Assembly: GCA_018881555.1 (NCBI GenBank)
Contig: JACAXG010000050.1
Span: forward strand, 434,001 to 498,000
Source: Amblyornis subalaris
Lineage: Eukaryota; Chordata; Aves; Passeriformes; Ptilonorhynchidae
Direction of reading: 5' to 3'
DNA: 64,000 nt
Both the position numbers and the translations under genes were made by a program. Positions 1 to 12,520 of the stretch are shown in pieces. Within the stretch, counting starts at the first letter, position 1, and every line of letters starts with the position of its first letter. The notes beneath the pieces are model-generated. The model worked only from the letters and a program-made list of their open reading frames with translations, was not told where the DNA came from and did not search any database.

Positions 1-3000
1 AAAGAAAAAAATGGGGGGGAAAGCACATAGTTTTATTATTATAGTGTTATAATAATGTATATAATATAATAGTTAATAATAACAAAGAGAAAACAAAAAG
101 GTGTAATTTCTAGCTCCCTGCTCCTGGAATTCATTAGGAATACCATAAAACTGACGAGAAATCCACTCACAGTTCTGATTTCATGGACCTGGGTCCTTCA
201 CAGCAGATAGCTCAAGTGACTCAAAAAGTCTGATTTTGTATATGCAAAGCAACTTCTGTATAAAACAGCACAGAGAAGTGAACACTGTTAAATAAAGATT
301 AGTATTTGGCTTTGAGCCCGTACTCCTGAAAGCACCATTTGCCTGATGCCTCTGGGATCAATTGTTAATACCATCCTAAAGTAGTGGCAAAATATCAATT
401 TAGTCCTAAAATTCTCCAAACCACAGCAAGATCTCCAGAAGGACTTAGAGCTGGCTGAATTTCATTCTCACAGTTTCTGTAGATCAGAACAGATCAGTAT
501 TCATCACAAATGAGTCCCTTGGTTCAGGAAGTTTCAGCAAATGGCATTTTGCCTGTGTATGTATTTATTCTGGGTATCTGTTGACTCGATTGTCTCTTAA
601 ACATCAGGACTAAGGAAAAAAGTAATTTACAATACGTGTTTAGAACATAGTTATAGGAAGTGATACCTGACTTTCTCAAAGGCAGATAGTAAAAATACTG
701 TTGTTATGGTCCTCTGTGAGAGATGATTTTTCCTCAGCACTCCTGGTACATATCTATGCGCAGTGTTCTGACAAGTGAAAATAATTGAGCTAACTTTGAA
801 TAAGCAGTGTGCCTTGACAGATGTGGGTTCTGCTCAGGTTAAATGCTGCTTCTCAGCAGTGCTAACGGGAGTGTTGTGCTAATATTAACTAAACTGCCTT
901 CTTCATATCAGTGACCTTGCACTTTTGATTCAACTCAGTTTCAGTGAGTTTCGACCTTTAGATGTCCATACAGTTCAGGATAGTTTCTAGTTACCATTCT
1001 GTGAGAAATAATTAAGCCTTATGTTCTCTGAATTTTTTTGTTTCATCAAGAGCATGCACATATACATGAATGGGTTTTTAAGAGATGCAACAGTATTGCA
1101 TGCGTGAAAGTAAAACAATCAAAAAAAACCTCCTTAGTAATTTTAATTTCAGGTTTTCTTATTTTGTATTTCTTGCTACCTACTTCAAATCCTGCTTTAA
1201 AATGTTTTTTAAAATATTTTCTCATATTGACCGATATGAGAAATAGCTGAGGGGCTGTGAGTCTAATGAGATTTCTTTATCTGGTGGACATAACAAGAGA
1301 AAGTCAAATTTATAGTTCTACATACTACATCTTCTGGAAAATGTGTTATTATATATTTAACTGGATAAAGCTACAATATTTTTGATGTTATATGGAATTT
1401 TTAATATGTTTTGTTAATTCTGGATTTATGATGTAGAATCTGAGCCAAGAGACCAAAGACTAAAATTGTCCTCCTCAAGAAGATCCACAACACTGTGAAA
1501 ACATAACTTATATTTTGTGTGGCTTTGTGTTAACATCCTTAGAAAAATAGACTAAAAAGTTGAGGGGTTTTTTTTCCTTTCCAATTCTATATTTGTTTTC
1601 ATGGTTCAATAACTTTCTATAGCTGTAAGTATTTCTGTACAGATGCAAATCAATTCTTTCAAGATTCTTATTTGTGTTTTAGGTTTAATCAGATTTGCCT
1701 TCTAGCCTTAAATTCAGAGGAGTAACCCCTTTTTCCTTTCTCAAAATTTGAATTTTGTTTTAGCCCTTAACATTCGAAAAGTCACTAGACAGTTCCATCT
1801 GGCAGTCTTTGACGTGGTGGTGCAGCTGAGGACTTACCTACTTCATAATCTGCTGTTAAAGTAGTGAAAAAGATCCCTACTTAACTAAGCCATGTGTTGA
1901 TGACATAAAGTGGCATCTTACACGTGGTAGGTAGCAGCATATCCCTTTCAACTGGTGTGTGGTTGAGACAGTGTAGGTTGTCTAATAATTAAACACTTGT
2001 CAGCACGGGGGAATTGTGGTTAGGTGCCGTGATGATCTTCATGTGCTGTGAAATTGCTGGGTCAGAGGACTCTTTTTCTCAGAATTTCCTTCTCTGTCAT
2101 GGTCAAGAGTTGTTCAGGGACGGGCTCTTTGGAGGAGCAGAGGAAATCTGCTGATTGTTCGTATTACAGCGTTGTTGTCGGCAAAGGACACCCCCTGAAT
2201 GTGGTGCAAAACCATAGGTTAGGTAAACTGGGGATATTAGCAAAAATATACCTTAGGTATGTCTTTGATGTACTGAGGAGTGAGCAAGAGCCATATATTC
2301 CGACTTGACAGCAACTAGAAATAAAAGAGAGACTTAAAGCAAGATAATTATTTTCCTAAAAGAGTAGAAAGGTGTGATATCACACCCATGCTCATACCAA
2401 AGAATCCTTCATCCTAAAGGTTGTCTGGGAGAAACAATGATAAGCATGTATGTAGGGCAGCCCAATAACAATACTGGGTGTTCATCCTCTGGGAAGATAC
2501 ATGGTGAAGACCCTAATAGCTTAAGTCAGACCATAAAAGCGTGTCTTTCCTAATGCTGTATTATTGGCTCACTAATTTATGGTGTGTAGCATTATCTAAT
2601 GCTTCTGCTCATAAGTGCAAGTCTTTATTACAGTTTCAGTAGCTTCATCATTTTAGACACTAGCTTCTGCTTCTCTTTGATGCAGTCAGATAATTTGAAT
2701 TAAATCATTAGTAGGAGAAAATGTTTTCATGCCAAAACCTCTTGCTGATCANCATCTCTTAAATCACCCTTCTACTTTACTGCTGTTCTGTGTGATATTT
2801 CTGTATGTATTTCTGCTGGAATTTTTACCTTTGCAATGGCTGATGACTTTATTAAGCTAGTTGGCTGAGTATAAAAAGAACAAGCAATGATGTGGATGGT
2901 TTCTATACTCAAGTTAAAAAAATTTTTTTCGTAACTCATTAAAGCAGATACTTAAATTCTTATTAAGAGTGAGGTCAGTATGGAAACTGTGTTGGTTCAC

Positions 3001-5566
3001 ACTATGGAATGAAATTATTATCCTTCTTCAGAGAAGAACAGTTGTTCCTATAAAGACTACCATTTGGGCAACTTATGGATTTTCTTTGTAACTTATTCCT
3101 TTTGGGGGCTGAGGTGAAAATTCTTGAAATACTTTATTTACTGAAGATGCAAGTATATATTATTAAAAGGTCTAAAGCTGCTGAAATGCTCAACTTAAAG
3201 AGGTGAAAGTGATGTTTAAAATCAGGCTTAGCCAATGGATGTACTTTAGCAAGCTTGACCGTCTTGAGTTCAGTTCTGTTGAAGTTAGGTTTAGCTTTAG
3301 TGCTGCCTTTGTCACACAGGGATTCCCTTGATCAATACAGCAGGGCCTGGGCCATTGTAGGAATGCCTTTTCAAAATAAAATTTTGATAGTCAATCTCTA
3401 AAGCTATTTGATGTCAAAAAGTTCTGGTTGGCTTTTTTTGTTTGGTTGGTTGGGGTTTGGATTAATATATGTTAACTAATATTTATCAGAGGAATGAAAG
3501 AGAAATTCTCTTGTTCNGTTCATTGTTCAGTTACTGTGGCATGGTGGATAGCAGGATTCATTATATGCCCACTTGAGAGACGATTGAAGAATCATAAGAT
3601 GGTGGTAAAATTATCTTAATGAGAGGAGAAGGAAAAACAGGAAAAAATATTGCTTGCAGTGTTTCTATCAATTTGCCCAAAGAAGCAGTACGTTTTTATT
3701 CCTAAATGACTACTTTTAAGAGGCTCTTCTGTGTTTAAAATAACTTTATTTTTAAAAGAATGCTGAGTATTAGACTTTTTTAACATGTGCCATGTTTTCC
3801 ATCTCATTGATAAAGTAAAATACTGTAGTAATACTGTTTAGAATTTAGCATTTACTGTGCTTGAATTAATATAGCTACTTTGAAAGGCTTGGTAATTGCT
3901 CTTTCTTCCAAATGGCAGTTCAGACAAAGATGGTTCATAAGTCTTAACATATCCTTAGAAGTACAGAAATTGTTCACGTGCCAGGAGAATTAGAAATAAT
4001 TTATTTTCCAAGAATCTATCCTATATATTCAGTTAAACCCATTCTCTATAAACTTTAAACTATAAAGCTTCTAGAAGATGTGTACACCAAAATAAGTGAA
4101 TCCTTTATTTGTTGGAGAATGAGCAAAGATCATTGAGTCACAAACATAAGTGTTGTGGGGATTTATAGAACAGTGCTTTGCTCTGGTTAATAAAGTGTTA
4201 AGTTGAGCACTAGGTGCAATGTTATCAATTTAATAAAACAGCAATTACGGCAGATTAACCAAGCTAAAAGAACTTAATAAAGTTAAAGAAAACCAAGTTT
4301 GAAGGATGGAGCAAACTAATCCACATACAACTTTGATGTTTAATACTATTTCCCTTCGGGGGTGTTCAAAGCCAATAGCCTTGGGACCTACTTTCTTAAG
4401 CCTCGCTCTGTGTTAGCTCTGCTTTTAATTTTTTTTCCCCCTCAAGGAACAATATTTGGGCTTTGCAAAATAAGTTGGCTTAAAAGAATTGGTTATGTTT
4501 GAAAACATGTTGAGTAACTAGCAACTTTGCTGAGAATCTAGGCAGCTCTAAGGAGAAAAATCTGGCTGCTTAGGTGGATTGACCAATAGTAATTTTTAAG
4601 ATGCTGTGCTTAAATGATAGTAGGCAGATTCTTTNTTTATAGAATTCTACATTGATAACATCTAGAAACAGGTAAAAAGTTAAAAACTGTCTTTATCCAG
4701 GTTATATATGTATGAAATTATATTTTTTTTAATTAATAAAATAAAAATTGAATTGCTAATGACTCCTGGATGTTATTTTTGTCGTTGAGAGAGCTGCATT
4801 TGGGTCCGTACCTTTTCCTCTTCCACGAATACAGCCTTGCAGCAGGATTTGTGTAATGGTATTTTCAATTTTTCTCCTCTGCACAGAGAAGAGCTTTATA
4901 GTTTAAAAGCAGAGGGCACAGTTTCATGCCTGTAGCTCTTCTTCAAATTCAACTAAAAAAAAAAATAATGAAGCTAATTTAAGTCTGGGTAAACAAATTC
5001 CTTTAAAGAACGAAAGTACATCTATTGCTGCTTCCACGGCTTTAGCTTTTGTCTTATAATGAAAAAATAATTTTGTTGTGCTTCAATATTTAGGTCTTTT
5101 TATCCATCACTGGTTGCATATGCATTAGTGTTTTTCTGATCAGTGGTGTGATTATAATGCAAAGCCCCTATGGGTCCCTACTTACTGCGTGTTGCTTCAT
5201 TACCTGGTTTTGACAATCNTGAACTGGCTTCTCAGAGGAAATTAAACCAGAAATTCCATTTCAGATCTGCACCAGTGGAGTTTATCCTGATCTCTTTTCT
5301 ACACAGGGAGTTTAAATAACTTCAATTGTAAAATGGGTTGAAATCTTAGATCAAGCTTATAATCATTTTTAAGGCAGATAAAACAGAAAATGTAGAGCCC
5401 TGTCCTTCATAACTTTCTTTTTGCCCCTCTTGGTAGACTACTTTTAAATTAATATTTAAATTAATTGCTTTTTTCATGTTTGGCAATTTTTTTTTTATTC
5501 TTAACATTTTCCCNTTGTTGAGTTTTGAGGTAGTGCCTCTTTGTGGAAGGCACTTTTAAAGAGAAT

Positions 5567-5603
5567 AAGGTGTCTTTAAAATTCACAGCNGTAAAGACAC
5601 CTT
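5567..5603. repeat. Perfect 12-bp inverted repeat (hairpin)
   Basis: Arm AAGGTGTCTTTA (5567-5578) is the exact reverse complement of TAAAGACACCTT (5592-5603), separated by a 13-nt loop that includes an N. No known element borders it. It could be a small structured RNA, a remnant of a DNA transposon end, or chance. Confidence 0.6.
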
Positions 5604-8363
5604 TTAATTTTTAAACTTTTTAATCTTTAAAGAGTGTACATATATAGTTAGTGGGTTGTTTAAAACTATTCTAAGGAAAAACTAATTTTTTCTGCCTGTC
5701 CATTTTGATAATTGGAAGCTAAGGTTTCAATTTATACTGGTTCAGAAACTACTTATGTATTTTTTTTAATTGGTATTTGATTAGTTAAAATGCATATGTA
5801 AAGTTGAAAATTCATTGGTAGGTTAATTGTAGAAGTAAAATGATAACACAGGCATAAAAGAAATCCTTTAAGAAAATATAACAAGCCTCTTTCATTGGAT
5901 TTATGAACGGGATTCAAATACTCTGCAGTATTACCCTCAACACTTATTATATCTAATTGGCAATTAATTTAAGCTTATTTAAGAAAGTGCAGGGAAGAAA
6001 CAAAAGGGTTGGGCTATCATTAAGAGAGGATGTGGATGTCAAGCATGGTGGGTCAGAAATGAGTCAGCAATTTGCCTTTTAAAGGCAGATGTCTGATGTG
6101 ATCTACAGCTTTCAAACGCTTGGAGCTGACACTTGATGTTGTAATGGATTATTGCTAGTGCTTGTTGAAAACCAAAAATATTGCTTTTAAGAAAGCACTT
6201 TCAAAATTGTGGTTTTATTCCAGTGAGGAAAGAAAAATTGAAAAGTTTCCGTTTTGTCTTGATAAAAGAGTGGGTGGGGGCACTTTCTCCTTCCTCCTCC
6301 TCCCCTACATCTGTGCAGGGGAGTGTGGGGTGCTGGTTGGCACACTCAGCTTCAGTGAAGTCCTTTTTCTGAGCTTGGTGTAGCAGCCCTCTCTCTTCCC
6401 TTCTTTGCAAGTCTACCTACTTGATCTTTTGAGAAACATTTTTCATGGAAATATGAACACAGGGATGCTTTCCAGTGAAGAATGTAAGAGTTCAAAAATT
6501 TCCTCTTAGCCTTAGTGTATTAAGCCATGTGCTTCCTGTCCCAGTCTGTGTTACGTTGGTGTAGTTGGTTGTGGCTTATGTGAATTACAGATTTCAGAGT
6601 CTTGTTGAAGTTCCTAGCATGTCTATGTCAGGAAAAGAAAATGTCATTATAAAGATGGTTCTGCTGGGAATCACTGAGCATAGGATTTTTGGTTTATTCT
6701 GGGGTTTTGGGCATTTTTTTTGGACTTATGCCTGTCTTCATCTTCTCTTCTATCCCTTGCTGCACTTTGGGCAGAAGAAGCACTTAGAAGCCTTCCACAG
6801 TTACTGAGGCAGGAGAGGGCATGGCTTTAACACATTTGACAGACTGAGCTGGTCTGGTAGTATAAAGCAAGCAAANTCAAGTGTGTTTGGGGATGATACA
6901 CACATCTAACATGAAATCAAGCAAAAGTAAAATAAAACCAGGTTTTCCAAATAGATTGCAACTGTGTGTTTGACAGGTGATGTTGTATGTAAACAAATAA
7001 AGTAGTTTGTTTTGGGAGGAGATGGGGAACACCCATACTGTTTCTTCAGAGAGAACATCTAAGATAAGGGTCACCTTGTCACCAGAGCAGGTGGGCAGCC
7101 TCTCTGCAGCTTCAGTTGCTGTAAACTGGTGGTGAAATGTCGCCATCCAGAAGTTGTTCCAGTTCCAACTGATCTGCTCTCTGTTGAGTGGTGGCATTTT
7201 TTAGCACATGAGTAAGTCTTTGGGCAATGGCTGCTTTAATAGCTGATGCTTTTAGGGCTCTTACCTGTTGTGGCTTATGTCAGAAGGGAAGCAGCATCCT
7301 TTATTTCAATTAGCATTGCATGCTTGTCTCTCTTTCCTTCATAAATGTCTTTGATTATGTCAGTAAGACTGGTATCTTCTCTGAATTATTTCTAATTGGC
7401 TGCTTTTTGTCTACAGCTTGTTGGTTCTGTTTTTCCCATTGTAGACATGGTGTATCAATGTGCTTTACTGAATGTATTTTGTGCCAATATCCCATCTGTA
7501 TGGGCAGCTGGCCTTTCTGGTGTCACAGGGGCACTATGTGAGTGTTGCTAAAGCAGTCCCTACTCAGGCTTATGTGACTTCTGTTCTCCCTGTCAGGTGA
7601 CTTCTCCAGTTTTCTTTCAAAGCAGACCTACTGTGAGTATTTGTTAATAGCACAGGCACAGCCTACACTGTATGACCTGGGAGAAGTTGTTAGCCTTTGG
7701 GTCCACGTGTTATCCTAGCTGCATCCTCTCTCTTCATGCACCCTCCTGCTCTTCTCACTAGGTGATCAGGCCTAAAGACAAGGACAAAGCTTTCTGAGCA
7801 GTCCCTTGGCTGGGCGATGAAGTGCCAGGGTGGCCAGGTGTGAAGGTGGGGATGCCTTGAAGATCTGGAATGACTAAGGCTGGCAGGGCTTCCTGTGTGG
7901 CTGTGGGCAGGTCATCATCCTGGAGAAGGCACTACAGAACAAATGATCCCTCTTTGGGTGTTTTTTTAGCGCTGGGTGCCTTGCCGTTGTCCGCAGCAGG
8001 GCTTCACCCCATAACCTGCTGCTCCAGTACCACAATGCATGTTCCCAAAGGCCAGTGTAAGCCTGGAATGAATTGCATGTTGAAGGTCCAAGGCAGGCTC
8101 TTACCTACAGAGAGAGCATGTACCTAGTCCACTTCACTGAAGACTTGATTTGGGCATGAGTGACATATAAGGCTTTCCTCTCCTATCAATCCCTACACTA
8201 AAAATAGTCCTGTCATACTCTTACCATATGCCACTCTCCTTCTGAATTAAAAACTAAATGTACCAATTCTGAGCAGTAGAGTAACAGTTAATCATAGTAA
8301 CCCCGAGGGGTTCTGTTTTATGTGTAAACTGCACAGTGTGTTGCGACTGTGTCCTTTATTTAG

Positions 8364-8457
8364 TCTTGTGGTTACTCCAGGCCTCAGTAACATGTGCTAT
8401 GACAAGAAAATACAAAGATTGGAAGAATTTAAAAAACAGATTGCTGTAGTCCAGCTG
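8364..8457 (+). CDS. Weak internal exon candidate, unknown product
   Basis: The segment starts after an acceptor-like CCTTTATTTAG (an alternative AG is at 8379-8380) and ends at a good donor, CTG|GTAAGC. One frame is open through it and ends at a complete codon. The second half reads as a lysine/glutamate-rich, coiled-coil-like peptide containing KKIQRLEEFKKQI. I do not recognise the protein. Pairs of splice-like sites around a short open frame are frequent by chance, so this is only a lead. If real it would be an internal exon of a plus-strand gene. Confidence 0.15.
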
Positions 8458-10959
8458 GTAAGCACCATAATGAGAGAAAAAGCTCTTTGCATGCTTACCT
8501 CTGCCAGAAGTTGCTAAGATGATTTCAAGGAAGTTATTTAGTATCTGTTCCTCATTCCCTGCCTGAGATTCACTTCTGAAGATTTTCAGGAAGTACAGTC
8601 TAATTTATGGATCTCTTCTAAAGGGAAACTCTGCTTTCTGACTTTGGGCTATAACTTCTAGGAAACAAATAATTTCTCTTGTGTGTGATACTGACAGTGT
8701 CTCATTACTGAATGGTTAAAAGTTCAAGGAATAAGTTTTGGTGATTGTTGTGTGATTTGATTTACATGTGTTAGTAGAGCAATTTGAAAAATTCTGACAA
8801 ATTTCGGTTCTTTTCCTATTACTAATATTCTTGTATTGCAGCATGGAGACAAGTCTACTGGCATATATCTGTGCAGAAAGAATCATAATGTATTGCACGC
8901 AATAGAAAATGGGGCAGAAATTGACAGGAATAAAAGAAAAGCTTTCTACAAAGCAAGATGATTAAAATTAAGGTAGATATGAAGTGCAGCTTTGAACAGC
9001 AAAAATACAGAAAGCTTCATCTGTTATCCTGTGATTGTAAGGCAGAACCCCCTGTGTTGTGTGCTGCCAATAACTGTACATCAAACATTGTTGGTGCCTC
9101 TGGATGTTTTCAAGAATGAGTGAAAACTTGTTCACTATGTTTAATTGCTACTTTACAAATGGATGAGTACAAAGCAATAATAAAAATGCTAGTCAGATAA
9201 TGCAGCAATGGATATGGTATGTGGGATTTGTTGCAAGTTAGAAACACCTTTAGGTTTTTATTTTCCTTTGATAGTTCGGAACCATTCTTTTTTAATAAGG
9301 ATTTTTTAAAAACAATTCTGGAATGTCACATCACTTCCACTGGCACAAATCTGGAGGAATACACATGCCTTAGAGCACCTCTCTGCCTTAGTAGACAGAG
9401 GCACAGATTCACTAATGTATCTCTTTTGCAAACATTGCTTTTGATTGCAAAATAAGTACTTTACTCTCAGTTTTAGTCTCTGAAGTCTTGACTATGACTT
9501 CAGCTCCTCCAATATAAATCACGATAGTTAGGCAAAGGCACCTGGAGGCACTATAAGTTAATGCACTGGAATGGAGCAGGGTACATTTATATTTTCTTGG
9601 CTTTCTGTTCCTGGAGTTGAGGCCTCCTCCCTGTGAATTTCTGACAAAAACATGGAGAGTTAAAGATAATTCAATATTAGTAAAGGCTTCCTGTAACTCT
9701 TAATAGACATGTGCATTTCTGAGATAAAAGTATTGGGTACCTTCACTGCCTTTGTTTGCCAATCCTTTTTGGTTTATTTCCTTCATTTTTTCTGCTATTC
9801 TAAACCGAGTTTATTCCAGTTGGACATCAAAGTAGTAAAGCAGAAATGAATCATCCATGCATCTGATGAGATAAAGACATTTTAACATGAAATTTTATTT
9901 TAATTGCCTTTTATGGAGCACAAGAGAATTCTAAATAGCCAAATGAGCTTTCTGTGATTAGTAAAACTGGCCATTCCCAGAAAATGACAAACCAGAGGAA
10001 ACTTGCATTTTGACAATAGAAAAAGGAAAATGACAGAAATTAATTCTCATTTTTCGTATTATTTGACTACATGCCAAAGCATTTTAAGTACTTCAGAATC
10101 ACTCAACACATTTAAAGCAGGAAGCAATTAAAATATTAATTTATATGTTCACCTTTTTCAGAATCAAAAATACATCTTTAAAAAATGGGAATCCCTTTTA
10201 GAAAGATTTGATTAATTTGAATCCAGGTACAACTTCATTAACCTGGGTTCTGGATATAATTTCTGTAACCTGACTCATTTTTGAAAGTGGAGTGTGAAGT
10301 AGTTAAGAGACTTTCTCAAGGCCTTGGAGGAATGGTATTTTGAAGCAAGGAATGGATCATCTTCCTGGTGAAAGTCAGTCTGGTACCCTAATTACAACAG
10401 CATCTGCTGACACTGCTGTCTTTGANAGCAGATCTCTTCCTGACTCTCTCCCAGTATAAACAGGTGACTCCAAGGACATGACATGTCCAGATTTAATTTA
10501 GGTATCTCTAGCCAAGCAATGAACTGAAAAATTAGTAAGTTACCTGTGAGATGTTAGCAGATTTCGTAGAAAATTGTACAATTGTAGCTTTCTACCTGGC
10601 ACAAGCTGTAAGGGAAATTTTGCCGTTTACTTCTTCGTAGGGAAAAATAGTCCTTTAATAGACTTATTTTCTCACATGGCATTGAAGCTGGCTTTGTATA
10701 TGGTAGGTCCTTTTCATGCCTTAAATTAAAAATTTAAAGGATTTTACAGACCCTCTGATTCTTTGCCTTTAGGAAGCACAGATTACTTTTTTTTTTATTG
10801 TTGATATATGGGTATGTACAACTGGAGTTGTTTGTCCAGTCATAACTTAATAAAGCTTTTTGTGATATGCAGGGTCATTTAAATATTTTTATCTGGAAAC
10901 CCAGAATAGTTGTAGTAATTGAAGAAAGGCATTCTAAACTTTAGAGAGTACATACTTAG

Positions 10960-11410
10960 AGGGGGTCCAGAGGAGGGCCATGAAGATGATGAAGGGGCTG
11001 GAGCACCTTTCCTATTGGGAAGGACTGAAAGAGTTGGAGCGGTTCAGCCTGGAGATGAGGAGGCTCTGGGAAGACCTTACTGTGACTTTTCAGTACTCAA
11101 AGGGGGCCTAGAAGAAAACTGGAGAGGCATGACGTGTAGTGATTGGACAAGGGGTAATGGTTTTAAGCCGAAAGGGGATCAATTTAGATTAGATACAAGG
11201 CAAAAATACTTTTTTTTATGGTGAAGGTAGTGAAAGACCAGAACAGGCTGCCCTGAGAGGTGATGGATGCCCCATCCCTGGAAACAATGCAGGTCAGGTT
11301 GGACAGAGCTCTGAGAAACCTGATCTAGTTGAAGATGTCCCTTCTAATTTTAGGGGGATTAGGCTAGATGACCTCTAAAGGTCCCTTCCAGCTCAAACTA
11401 TTCTATGATT
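10960..11410 (+). mobile_element. CR1 LINE fragment, 5'-truncated, 3' end intact
   Basis: About 450 bp matching the 3' part of avian CR1 (chicken repeat 1), a non-LTR retrotransposon. Landmarks in order are the TCCAGAGGAGGGCCATGAAGATGAT-type block, the CTGGAGCACCT block, the stretch around GGAAACAATGCAGGTCAGG in the 3' UTR, and the terminal CCTTCCAGCTCAAACTATTCTATGATT-type end. Only the tail of the reverse-transcriptase ORF and the 3' UTR are present, the usual result of 5' truncation during insertion. Frameshifts and substitutions show it is inactive. The 3' end lies 30 bp before the LTR. Confidence 0.93.
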
Positions 11411-11434
11411 GTCTTTTAGGCAAGAAAGATTTTA

Positions 11435-11440
11435 AAAGCT
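11435..11440. repeat. Target-site duplication, left copy (AAAGCT)
   Basis: AAAGCT directly precedes the TGTTG end of the LTR and is repeated exactly after its other end at 12515-12520. It marks the integration site and shows that both element ends are complete. Confidence 0.8.
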
Positions 11441-11636
11441 TGTTGAGGTTTGACACTGGCCAAATGCCAAGCACCCATGAAAAGGTCCCTCTCCACCTCA
11501 CTCTCCCCTGCTCCACAGCTGGACAGGGGAGAGAAAATTTAATGACGGGTTCATGAATTGAGATAAGGACTGGGAGAAAACACTCATCAATCACTATCAA
11601 GGGCAAAACAGGCTCAACTTATTGATATAAAGTGAA

Positions 11637-11642
11637 TTTATT
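11637..11642 (-). promoter_or_regulatory. LTR polyadenylation signal (AATAAA)
   Basis: TTTATT on the plus strand reads AATAAA on the coding strand of the LTR. It lies about 200 bp before the LTR 3' end and about 690 bp downstream of the TATA-like box, as expected for the R/U5 region. Confidence 0.5.
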
Positions 11643-11793
11643 ACTAACAAGATCAGAGAATGAGAACGAGAAGAAACACCCTTTTTTCCCCCCAACCCCT
11701 CCCTCCTTCCCACTGATGGCACAGGGAGATGGGGTGGGGGTTTTGGTCAGTTCATCACCCAAGACTTTGTTCTGCTGCTCAGGGAGAGGAGTC

Positions 11794-11981
11794 GTTTCCC
11801 TGCTGCACCATGGGGTCCCTCCCACGGCAGACAGTTCTCCACAAACTTCCCCAGCGTGGGTCCACTCTCATGAGCAGCAGCTCTCGCAAAACTGCTGCAG
11901 CATGAGTCCATCCCACGGGCAGACAGTCCTCCCAAAACTGCTGCGGCGTGGGTCACTCTGCCACGGGGTGCAGTCCTCCAA
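11794..11981. repeat. 47-bp imperfect minisatellite inside the LTR
   Basis: GC-rich units recur every 47 bp: ACAAACTTCCCCAGCGTGGG at 11841, AAAACTGCTGCAGCATGAG at 11888 and AAAACTGCTGCGGCGTGGG at 11935. A related unit begins near 11794. About four diverged copies are present. The array is the main reason for the long stop-free frames in this LTR. Confidence 0.7.
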
Positions 11982-12082
11982 GGACAGGCTGCTCCAGCCT
12001 GGAAGCAAGGCCTCTCTCCCCACTGGGACTCCTGCCGGACCACAGTGTCCTCCAGGCATCCACCCGCTTTGGCGTGGGCACC

Positions 12083-12200
12083 TCCCCCACGGGCTGCGAG
12101 TGGATCTCTGCATCCCCTGTGGACCCCCATGGGCTGCAGGGGCACAGCTGCCTCACCATGGTCCTCACCACAGGCTGCAGGGACATCTCGGCTCCGGCGC
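12083..12200. repeat. About 40-bp imperfect minisatellite inside the LTR
   Basis: Three units share GGCTGC plus flanking bases: CCCCCACGGGCTGCGAG at 12083, CCCCCATGGGCTGCAGG at 12124 and CCTCACCACAGGCTGCAGG at 12163 (spacing 41 and 39 bp). It is separate in sequence and period from the 47-bp array. Confidence 0.6.
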
Positions 12201-12324
12201 CTGGAGCACCTCCTCTCCCTCCTTCTGCACTGACCTTGGTGCCTCCATTGTTGTTCTTCTCACATATTCTCACTCCTACTCTGGCTGGAAAATTACAACT
12301 GCGCCCTCAACTTTGTTTTGATTT

Positions 12325-12336
12325 CTTTTTAAATAT
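12325..12336 (-). promoter_or_regulatory. LTR TATA-like box
   Basis: The minus strand reads ATATTTAAAAAG here, about 180 bp inside the 5' end of the LTR. Its position fits a U3 promoter. Promoter activity is inferred only. Confidence 0.4.
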
Positions 12337-12514
12337 GTTATCACAGAGGTGTATCACATCCCTAACTGGCCCAGCCTTGGCCAACAGCACGTCCATCATC
12401 AGAGGCATCAGGGATTGGCTCTGCTGGACAAGGTGGAAGCTTCCAGCAGCTTCTCACAGAAGCCACCTCTGTGGCCCCCCGACTACCAAGAACCAGGCCA
12501 TGCAAAACCAACAC

Positions 12515-12520
12515 AAAGCT
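12515..12520. repeat. Target-site duplication, right copy (AAAGCT)
   Basis: Exact copy of the AAAGCT at 11435-11440, directly following the CCAACAC end of the LTR. The six-base length fits class II (ERVK-like) retroviral integrases. Confidence 0.8.

Larger units (their letters stand above)
1..10959. other. Unique non-coding DNA, no recognised repeat
   Basis: This AT-rich stretch shows no CR1, LTR or satellite that I can recognise. Short open frames are scattered on both strands, but none has a convincing start, composition or splice context except a weak exon candidate near 8.4 kb. T-runs and a short GTTT/GGTT-rich tract near 3430-3460 are present. A 12-bp perfect inverted repeat lies at 5567-5603. 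The stretch is best read as intron or intergenic DNA; which of the two cannot be decided from sequence alone. Confidence 0.6.
11441..12514 (-). mobile_element. Solo LTR of an endogenous retrovirus, songbird type
   Basis: The element begins TGTTGAGG and ends CCAACAC on the plus strand, so its ends are inverted (TGTTG…CAACA). It is flanked on both sides by AAAGCT (11435-11440 and 12515-12520), a perfect 6-bp target duplication. Read on the minus strand, a TATA-like ATATTTAAAAAG lies at 12336-12325 and an AATAAA signal at 11642-11637, in the order expected of U3, R and U5. No gag, pol or env sequence adjoins it, so it is a solo LTR left by recombination between two LTRs. A 6-bp duplication is typical of ERVK-like (class II) integration. 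Resemblance to songbird LTR families is from memory. Open frames of up to 229 codons inside it are not genes. Confidence 0.85.

Noticed and set aside
2048..2308. 86-codon plus-strand frame with a protein-like middle part
   Set aside because: No good splice pair, start context or recognised family; the length is expected by chance.
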